In this document: positions 58,321 through 64,000 of the stretch, one piece after another
Numbering within the stretch: the stretch's first letter is position 1
Layout of the letters: each line of letters starts with the position of its first letter
Assembly: GCF_019711355.1 (NCBI RefSeq)
Contig: NZ_CP081297.1
Coordinates: 186,001 to 250,000, forward strand
DNA from: Qipengyuania psychrotolerans
GTDB lineage: Bacteria > Pseudomonadota > Alphaproteobacteria > Sphingomonadales > Sphingomonadaceae
DNA length: 64,000 nucleotides
Direction: 5' to 3'
Notes under the pieces: model-generated
Seen by the model: the letters and a program-made list of their open reading frames with translations, nothing else
What the model was told of the DNA's origin: nothing
Database searches by the model: none
Program-made: the position numbers and the translations under genes

Positions 58321-58607
58321 TCCTCAACGATCTCTACACCGCCGCCAAACGCGATCCTGTCTTTGATCGAGGCAGCTTTTTCCTTGGGCGCAGGGTAATA
58401 CCAGGCTGCATCCTGATTGATCGCACCCCCGGCATTAACCGAGTGGTACTGCGCAGTACCTTTCCACGAACACACGGTTGTCTTTTCGCTTGGTACCAGC
58501 GCGCTTCTCGCGACTGAGGCGGGCGGGAAATAGTGATTTCCTTCGACCACTACCGTGTCATCGCTGCGCGCAATCTCTTCGCCGTTCCACCGTGCGCTGA
58601 CCGTCAT
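58317..58607 (-). CDS. DUF427-domain protein
   Basis: A 96-residue protein with the DUF427 core: VSARWNGEEIARSDDTVVVEGNHYFP, then TVCSWKGTAQYHSV. The Trp-Lys-Gly-x-A motif is typical. GGAAGGA precedes the ATG at 58607. Role unknown, possibly sugar or nucleotide binding. Confidence 0.85.
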   Translation of the reverse strand: MTVSARWNGEEIARSDDTVVVEGNHYFPPASVARSALVPSEKTTVCSWKGTAQYHSVNAGGAINQDAAWYYPAPKEKAASIKDRIAFGGGVEIVEE

Positions 58608-58686
58608 TGTCTCTTCCTTCCAAATTGCTGTTTCTTCGCTAGAAGAGCCACCAAAGGAGCATAGAGTTCCGATGGGAGAAAATACA

Positions 58687-59961
58687 ATGATCCGGATCGC
58701 CGCAGCAGCCCTCGCTTCAACCGCCCTTCTTGCCGGCCCGCTTGTCGCGCAGGACAACGCCGAAGAAGTTGCCGCAGCAGCGCTTGAGAGCGCACCTGTC
58801 TGGGATGGTCACAACGACGTCCCGATCCAGCTGCGCAGCCGCATGGGCAATGTGATCAACGACTTCGACTTCGTTGATACGCTCGATACCCAAACCGCGA
58901 CGCGCGCCGCAATGCACAGCGATATCGTTCGCCTGAGGCAGGGCAAGGTCGGGGCACAGTGGTGGTCGGTCTATGTCAGCCCCTCTCAGACCGAGCCGGA
59001 AGCCGTGCAGGCCACGATCGAACAGATCGACGTTACCAAGCGGCTTATTGCCGCCAATCCGGGGGCACTTCAGTTGGCGCTTACCGCAGACGATGTCGAA
59101 GCGGCGATGGAGAACGGAAAGATCGCCTCGCTGATGGGTATGGAAGGCGGCCATTCGATCGGCAACAGCCTGGCAGTTCTTCGCCAGATGTACGAAATGG
59201 GTGCGCGCTACATGACCCTGACGCACGGCCGGACGCTGGATTGGGCGGACAGCGCCACCGACAAGCCGCGGCATGGCGGTTTGAACGCGTTCGGCATGGA
59301 TGTCGTGCGAGAGATGAACCGCATCGGGATGATGGTAGATCTGAGCCACGTTAGCGAAGAAGCCATGCATGATGCCCTCGATGTCGCGGGCGCTCCCGTA
59401 ATCTTCAGTCATTCGGGCGCGCGGGCGGTGACTGGGCATCTGCGCAACGTTCCGGACAGCGTCCTCAAACGGCTTCCGGAAAACGGCGGCGTGCTGATGG
59501 TGGTAGCGCTGCCCTGGTTCATTACCGAAGATCTGCGGCAGCACGCAGCTAACCGAACTGCGGAGCAAGCGCGGCTCGAGGCTTTATTGCCGGGACTGCC
59601 CGATGAAGTGGCCGCCGGTCTGGCCAAGTGGGATGCGGAAAATCGCCCGCCCGTCTCGACGATAGAGGACATGGCCGACCATATCGATCACATCCGTGAC
59701 GTGGCTGGGATAGATCATATCGGGATCGGCGGTGACTACGACGGCATGCCTACTGGCCCAGTCGGCATGGAAGATGTGACGGGGTATCCGGCCCTGTTCG
59801 TCGAGTTGGCCAAACGCGGTTACTCGCAAGCTGACCTGGAAAAAATTTCAAGCCGCAACATGATGCGCGCAATGCGTGCTGCCGAAGCTTATGCCGAAAG
59901 CCGCAAGAATATGGCGCCGATAGAATACCCGGCCGGTGCATCGCGTGATGAGGAAAGCTAG
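58687..59961 (+). CDS. Membrane dipeptidase (peptidase M19), exported
   Basis: A 424-residue zinc dipeptidase with a signal peptide (cleavage near VAQDN). Metal and substrate motifs: VWDGHNDVPIQL, MGMEGGHSIGN, YMTLTHGRTLDWADS, MVDLSHVSEEAM, IFSHSGARAV and IGIGGDYDGM. It cleaves dipeptides, possibly D-amino-acid ones, in the periplasm. The start at 58687 follows GGGAGA. Confidence 0.94.
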   Translation: MIRIAAAALASTALLAGPLVAQDNAEEVAAAALESAPVWDGHNDVPIQLRSRMGNVINDFDFVDTLDTQTATRAAMHSDIVRLRQGKVGAQWWSVYVSPSQTEPEAVQATIEQIDVTKRLIAANPGALQLALTADDVEAAMENGKIASLMGMEGGHSIGNSLAVLRQMYEMGARYMTLTHGRTLDWADSATDKPRHGGLNAFGMDVVREMNRIGMMVDLSHVSEEAMHDALDVAGAPVIFSHSGARAVTGHLRNVPDSVLKRLPENGGVLMVVALPWFITEDLRQHAANRTAEQARLEALLPGLPDEVAAGLAKWDAENRPPVSTIEDMADHIDHIRDVAGIDHIGIGGDYDGMPTGPVGMEDVTGYPALFVELAKRGYSQADLEKISSRNMMRAMRAAEAYAESRKNMAPIEYPAGASRDEES

Positions 59962-59969
59962 ATATTGTG

Positions 59970-59997
59970 GGCAGGGCGCGGTCAAAGGCGCCCTGCC
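59970..59997 (+). terminator. Hairpin after the dipeptidase gene
   Basis: GGCAGGGCGC/GCGCCCTGCC (10 bp) around an 8-base loop. No T-run; likely a 3'-end stabiliser or weak terminator. Confidence 0.55.
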
Positions 59998-60021
59998 GCA
60001 AAGCGATTATGAGGGCCGCAT

Positions 60022-60249
60022 CTAGTCCTGAGCTTCGAGCTCGGAGCCCAGCTTCAGGACTTCGTCGCCGTCTTCCTGTTTGATGAGATAGGCCGGATTG
60101 TCCTCGCTGCCGTCGCGGGTGACTTTCGAGCCTTTGAGAGTGCGGGTGACCTCGCGTTCGAAGCGTTCCTTGATCTGGCCCTTGCCGGTGCCATTACCCC
60201 AATCCCACTTGACGTACTGATTGGTCTGGAAACTGTTCGAACTGCTCAT
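60022..60249 (-). CDS. DUF2945 small protein
   Basis: A 75-residue protein: VKWDWGNGTGKGQIKERF is the Tudor-like core of DUF2945. Such hypervirulence-associated or stress-linked proteins are of unknown role. It lies downstream of a small membrane protein on the same strand. Confidence 0.88.
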   Translation of the reverse strand: MSSSNSFQTNQYVKWDWGNGTGKGQIKERFEREVTRTLKGSKVTRDGSEDNPAYLIKQEDGDEVLKLGSELEAQD

Positions 60250-60266
60250 AGGATCACCCTAGCGCC

Positions 60267-60599
60267 TTAGTTTTCAATAACTTCGATGCCATCCTCAGAG
60301 GTGGCCTGGTCATCGTACGGCTCCGATGCGACCTGGTCGTCTCCAAGGTCGGTTGCGCTCGGTACCCCGACGATGCTGTCGGTGCTGTCGCCATCTTCTT
60401 CCATCGAGGATATTTCACCGCTCACGGTGGCTTCTTCCTCGACATCGCCCTGCATCAGGGCAGGTATGATCCAGACGACCGACATGAGGATGATGGCAAG
60501 AATCAGTCCGCCGGCGAGGACCCAGCGCACAACGCCTTCCTTGGATCCGCCGCTTACTTCTTCTTCGCTGATGTGAACTTCGTCACCTTCCTTGTGCAT
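60267..60599 (-). CDS. Small single-pass membrane protein
   Basis: A 110-residue protein. N-terminal MHKEGDEVHISEEEVSGGSKEGVVRWVL leads into one helix (GGLILAIILMSVVWIIPALM) with an acidic periplasmic tail. This N-terminus recurs in sphingomonads. Function unknown. Precedes DUF2945 by ~17 bases. Confidence 0.8.
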   Translation of the reverse strand: MHKEGDEVHISEEEVSGGSKEGVVRWVLAGGLILAIILMSVVWIIPALMQGDVEEEATVSGEISSMEEDGDSTDSIVGVPSATDLGDDQVASEPYDDQATSEDGIEVIEN

Positions 60600-60700
60600 G
60601 GTCGAATTCCCTTTTCATTACGATCCCGCTGTCAGGCCAGCTTCTCAGGCCCGCGTTTCTGGGCTTTCTACGGTCAGAACTAACTTATGTTCCGCTCAGA

Positions 60701-61525
60701 TCAGTCCCGCAAAAGGTCGTTGATGCCCGTTTTTTCGCGCGTTTGAGCATCAACGGTTTTCACGATCACGGCGCAAGCAAGGCCAGGGCCACCGTCCTTG
60801 CCCGGCAGCGAACCGGGCACGACAACGGAATAGGGCGGGATGTGCCCGCGAATTACCTCGCCGGTGTCGCGGTAAACGATCTTGGTCGATTGGGTAATGA
60901 AAACGCCCATTGCCACGACACTGCCTTCACCGACGATGACGCCTTCAACGATCTCGCTGCGAGCGCCGATGAAGCAGTTGTTACCGATAATCGTCGGATT
61001 GGCCTGCATGGGCTCAAGGACGCCGCCGATCCCAGCACCTGCGGAGATGTGGCAGTTTTCGCCGATCTGCGCGCAGGAGCCGATGCTGGCCCAGGTATCG
61101 ACCATCGTGCCCTTGCCGACATAGGCACCGATGTTCACGAAACTGGGCATCAACACACAGCCGGGCGCGATGTAGGCACCTTCGCGTGCGATAGCGCCGG
61201 GCACTACGCGGAAGCCTGCCTCGCGGAACCGGGCATCGGTCCAGCCAGCAAACTTGCTGGGCACCTTGTCGAAAGCTGGGTGGCCAGCGCTGCCACCTTC
61301 GACCAATACATTGTCATTGAGCCGGAAGGACAGAAGGACCGCCTTCTTCAGCCACTGGTTGACGGTCCATCCGCCTTTGCCATCGGGCTCTGCGACACGG
61401 CCTTCGCCGCTGTCGAGCAAGGCCAGGCCAGCCTCCACCGCCTCGCGTACATCGGCGCTTTGTGGGGTGACGTTGGCGCGGTCATCCCACGCGGCTTCGA
61501 TGCGGCTTTCGAGGTCGGCGCTCAT
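60701..61525 (-). CDS. dapD: Tetrahydrodipicolinate N-succinyltransferase
   Basis: A 274-residue left-handed beta-helix enzyme transferring succinyl from CoA in the Lys/DAP pathway. Hexapeptide repeats such as [21 protein letters not shown] and [13 protein letters not shown] are in place. The N-terminal helical domain is typical. The start MSADLESRI at 61525 is family-like; a longer frame is not used. It supplies meso-DAP for murein. Confidence 0.96.
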   Translation of the reverse strand: MSADLESRIEAAWDDRANVTPQSADVREAVEAGLALLDSGEGRVAEPDGKGGWTVNQWLKKAVLLSFRLNDNVLVEGGSAGHPAFDKVPSKFAGWTDARFREAGFRVVPGAIAREGAYIAPGCVLMPSFVNIGAYVGKGTMVDTWASIGSCAQIGENCHISAGAGIGGVLEPMQANPTIIGNNCFIGARSEIVEGVIVGEGSVVAMGVFITQSTKIVYRDTGEVIRGHIPPYSVVVPGSLPGKDGGPGLACAVIVKTVDAQTREKTGINDLLRD

Positions 61526-61574
61526 GCTGGTCTCCGTAAGAACTTTCGGAGAGGTCGTTAGCAGCGTTGGCGCA

Positions 61575-62666
61575 CTAGTCCATCCCTGCGGCGACAGCGA
61601 AATCATAGGCGCGGTCGACCAGCGGTCCTACCCGCTCGCTCATGTCTTTGGCATGGGCAGAGGACGCTGTTCCGTCGATCACGCGCTTTTTGATCCCCTG
61701 CATGATCCCGGCGAGCCGGAAGAGGTTATAGGCGAAATACCAGTCCATCGGGGGAACCGGATATCCGGTCCGCGCGACATATCGTTCAACCGCCTCGTCC
61801 TGGGTTGGGATACCGAGAGCTTCGAGATCCAGCCCGAGAACGCCGGCCCGGCCGTCTGCCGGGTTGTGCCAGTTGAGCATCAGATAGCTGAAGTCGGCAA
61901 TCGGATCGCCCAGTGTCGACAGTTCCCAGTCAAGCACGGCCAGGACCTTGTTCTGGTCCTTCTCGAAGATGAGATTATCGAGCCGGTAGTCGCCGTGCAC
62001 CACGCTGCTTTCGTGCTGCGGCGGGATGGTTTGCGGCAGCCATTCGATCAACCGTTCCATCTTGGGCATGTGTTCGGTTTCGGACAGCTTATACTGCTTT
62101 GACCAGCGCGCGATCTGGCGCGCGCAATAGTCGGTTGGCTTACCGTAGTCACCCAGGCCGATTTCATCCGGCTTGCGCAGGTGAAGTTCGGCCATGGTGT
62201 CGATCATAGCATTGTATATTTCGCGGCGATCGGCAGGTTCGACGCCGGGAAGGGCACCGTTCCAGAGCGAGCGGCCATCGGCGAGGCCCATGACGAAGAA
62301 CTTGCTGCCCAGAACCTCGGGATCTTCGCACAGGCCGTAGGTCGTCGGTACCGGGAAACCGGTCGGCCCCAAGGCATGCATCGCCTTGTATTCGCGGTCG
62401 ACCGCGTGGGCGCTCGGGAGCAGTTTTCCGAACGGTTGGCGGCGCAGGACATAGGACCGCGAAGGCGTGTCGATCCGGTAGGTCGGGTTCGATTGACCAC
62501 CCTTGAATTTCGAATAGGAAATCGGCCCCTCGAAGCCTTCGACATTGGCTTCGAACCAAGCGGTGAGCTTGTCCATGTCGAGCTGGTCACGCTCGGGCAC
62601 TTCGATGGTGCCGACCATTTCCTTGTCGAAATCGATAGCCTGTTCGGTCTTCGCGTCCTCTGACAT
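61575..62666 (-). CDS. Phosphotransferase family protein of an acyl-CoA catabolic operon
   Basis: A 363-residue APH-fold kinase-like protein: [24 protein letters not shown] (P-loop/Lys region), [13 protein letters not shown] (catalytic HGD) and [14 protein letters not shown] (metal-binding DxD). This group is usually encoded next to acyl-CoA dehydrogenases (ACAD10/11 type), where it phosphorylates 4-hydroxyacyl-CoA. It begins one base after the alcohol dehydrogenase stop. Confidence 0.9.
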   Translation of the reverse strand: MSEDAKTEQAIDFDKEMVGTIEVPERDQLDMDKLTAWFEANVEGFEGPISYSKFKGGQSNPTYRIDTPSRSYVLRRQPFGKLLPSAHAVDREYKAMHALGPTGFPVPTTYGLCEDPEVLGSKFFVMGLADGRSLWNGALPGVEPADRREIYNAMIDTMAELHLRKPDEIGLGDYGKPTDYCARQIARWSKQYKLSETEHMPKMERLIEWLPQTIPPQHESSVVHGDYRLDNLIFEKDQNKVLAVLDWELSTLGDPIADFSYLMLNWHNPADGRAGVLGLDLEALGIPTQDEAVERYVARTGYPVPPMDWYFAYNLFRLAGIMQGIKKRVIDGTASSAHAKDMSERVGPLVDRAYDFAVAAGMD

Positions 62667-63754
62667 CAGTCGAACACCACCACGCTGCGGGCCGAGGTGC
62701 CCTGTTTCATCTTCTCGAACCCGTCATTGATCTGCTCGAGCGGCATGCGTTCGGCAATGATGGTGTCCAGATCAAGCAGGCCGCGCATGTAGAAATCGAC
62801 GAGGCGCGGCAGGTCGACCGGGAAATGGTTCATGCCCATGATCGCGCCTTGCAGCTTCTTGCCGGACAGAAGGTCCATCGCACCGAGGCCGACCTTGCAG
62901 TCCAACGGCATCATGCCGAGGATCGTGGCCGTCCCGCCGCGGCGAAGCAGTTTCACGGCGAGATCCGCCGATGCCTGCCTTCCGACAGCTTCGATCGCAT
63001 GATGCACGCCGCCGCCGGTCAGCTTCATCACCTGGTCGACCGCATCACCTGCCATGGCATCAATCGCATGGGTTGCCCCAAGCACCATGGCCAGCTCGCG
63101 TTTTTCAGGAATTGGATCGAGAGCGATTACCTTGCCGGCGCCTGCGATCTTGGCCGCATTGATGGTGGCCAGGCCGACGCCGCCGCAGCCCACGACTGCC
63201 ACTGTCTCTCCGGGTACGACCGAACACGCATTGAAAATCGCCCCGGCACCCGTTGTTACCGCGCAGCCGATGATGGCTGCACGGTCGAGCGGCATGTCCT
63301 TGTCGATGGCCACGCACGCGTTTTCATGAATCAGCATCTGTTCGCAGAACGCCGACAGGTTCAGCATCTGCGCGACGGGTCCGCTGCCATCGGCGCGCAT
63401 GATCCTTGGCGAAGCACCCTGCGCACGGCGGGTGTCGGCGCCCATGCACAGCGCCATCCGTCCGGTCACGCAGAATTCGCAGTGACCGCAAAAGGCGGAC
63501 AGGCAGGAGACCACGTGATCTCCCGGCTTCACCGTTTTCACTTCGCTGCCGACGGCGCGCACCACGCCGGCCGCTTCATGGCCCGGAATGGCGGGAAGCG
63601 GGTGCGGATAGGTGCCTTCGATGAAGTGCAAGTCCGAATGGCACAGGCCGCAGGCCTTGGTGTCGATCAGGACTTCGTGCGGGGCCGGATCGGCGAGTTC
63701 GACCTCGCCGATCGTCAACCCGCCAACCTGTTCGAGGATTGCAGCCTTTGCCAT
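62666..63754 (-). CDS. Zinc-dependent alcohol dehydrogenase
   Basis: A 362-residue MDR enzyme. Catalytic zinc ligands in GLCHSDLHF and GHEAAG; structural Cys in FCGHCEFC and CMG; NAD site VGCGGVGLATI. Likely oxidises an alcohol intermediate from the adjacent acyl-CoA pathway. It overlaps both neighbours by a base. Confidence 0.93.
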   Translation of the reverse strand: MAKAAILEQVGGLTIGEVELADPAPHEVLIDTKACGLCHSDLHFIEGTYPHPLPAIPGHEAAGVVRAVGSEVKTVKPGDHVVSCLSAFCGHCEFCVTGRMALCMGADTRRAQGASPRIMRADGSGPVAQMLNLSAFCEQMLIHENACVAIDKDMPLDRAAIIGCAVTTGAGAIFNACSVVPGETVAVVGCGGVGLATINAAKIAGAGKVIALDPIPEKRELAMVLGATHAIDAMAGDAVDQVMKLTGGGVHHAIEAVGRQASADLAVKLLRRGGTATILGMMPLDCKVGLGAMDLLSGKKLQGAIMGMNHFPVDLPRLVDFYMRGLLDLDTIIAERMPLEQINDGFEKMKQGTSARSVVVFD

Positions 63755-64000
63755 CAGCGCGTCGCTCCCATGTCGCCCGAACTCAGGCGCTCGTCTGCGC
63801 CCACCGGACCGCTACCGTCACGCAATGCGTTTGCGGTCGGCCCTTCCTTGGGCAGGTGCTTGGCAAATTCCATCCGTGCGATCGAGCGTGCGTGCACCTC
63901 GTCGGGACCGTCTGCCAAACGCAGGGTACGCTGGTGAGCATAGGCATTGGCGAGACCGTAATCGTCCGAAACACCGCCGCCGCCATGAGCCTGGATGGCA
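63754..64000 (-). CDS. Acyl-CoA dehydrogenase, C-terminal part (5' cut by window)
   Basis: The last ~81 residues, with the stop at 63754-63756. [42 protein letters not shown] is the C-terminal FAD/acyl-CoA domain, including the GPDEVH segment typical of ACAD10/11-type enzymes. With the adjacent phosphotransferase it suggests catabolism of hydroxyacyl-CoA. The full gene continues beyond the window. Confidence 0.9.
   Translation of the reverse strand, partial: AIQAHGGGGVSDDYGLANAYAHQRTLRLADGPDEVHARSIARMEFAKHLPKEGPTANALRDGSGPVGADERLSSGDMGATR

Overview
This 64 kb window is chromosomal DNA of a GC-rich alphaproteobacterium. The gene set points to Sphingomonadales, most likely Erythrobacteraceae: a sphingomonad-style ruvA/ruvB stretch interleaved with small membrane proteins, an alphaproteobacterial SigF/NrsF pair, a tRNA-Gln(CUG), and many short stress proteins typical of that family. 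Genus is inference. I see no rRNA, CRISPR array, insertion sequence or phage module.

Layout. 1-0.8 kb: 3' end of a lytic transglycosylase (MltA) and an Smr protein. 0.8-6.3 kb: a minus-strand peroxide-defence block (katG, ahpF, ahpC) with three stacked hairpins between ahpC and ahpF. 6.5-12.7 kb: aroC, ruvA and ruvB with membrane and DsrE-like genes between them, then a Ser/Thr-rich repeat protein with a PEP-CTERM-like tail. 12.7-25.7 kb: aconitase, two dissimilar L,D-transpeptidases meeting tail to tail, a histone-deacetylase-family enzyme that may start with AUU, a flavoprotein, a thioredoxin-like lipoprotein, a retropepsin-like protein, ispG and an AmpG-like transporter. 25.7-30.9 kb: zntB, then a bufferin (copper-buffering peptide) locus. 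30.9-44.6 kb: SDR, mechanosensitive channel, asparaginase, pheA, cytochrome c, rlmE, ppx/gppA, tRNA-Gln, a CadC-like regulator, a degenerate staphylococcal-nuclease protein, and TPP riboswitch-thiC-RidA. 44.6-46.9 kb: a small AT-rich island. 47-60.7 kb: a run of short single-domain stress and envelope genes (PNPOx-like, PhnA-like, lipocalin, dodecin, HPF, cold shock, fasciclin, esterase, PEBP, SWIB, DUF427, dipeptidase, DUF2945). 60.7-64 kb: dapD, then a minus-strand catabolic operon (acyl-CoA dehydrogenase, alcohol dehydrogenase, phosphotransferase).

Two systems deserve attention. The first is the bufferin locus. Two unlike precursor peptides (BufA1 with DUF2282 and six-cysteine BufA2) are divergently transcribed, but only one modification pair (BufB/BufC) is present. 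Both start regions carry an exact GTAACC-N16-CGAA promoter, and SigF, its membrane anti-sigma NrsF and a DoxX protein lie in the BufA1 operon. This suggests a self-regulated metal-stress module in which one enzyme pair may mature two scaffolds.

The second is the AT-rich island: a DUF5343 gene overlapping a TIGR02391-type HEPN gene with an R-x4-H RNase-like motif, preceded by a near-perfect 23-bp palindrome at the likely operator position, and next to a GIY-YIG nuclease-like gene. It abuts a decayed second copy of the thiC 3' end, a scar of recombination. It looks like a candidate defence or toxin-type module, but its function is not established from sequence.
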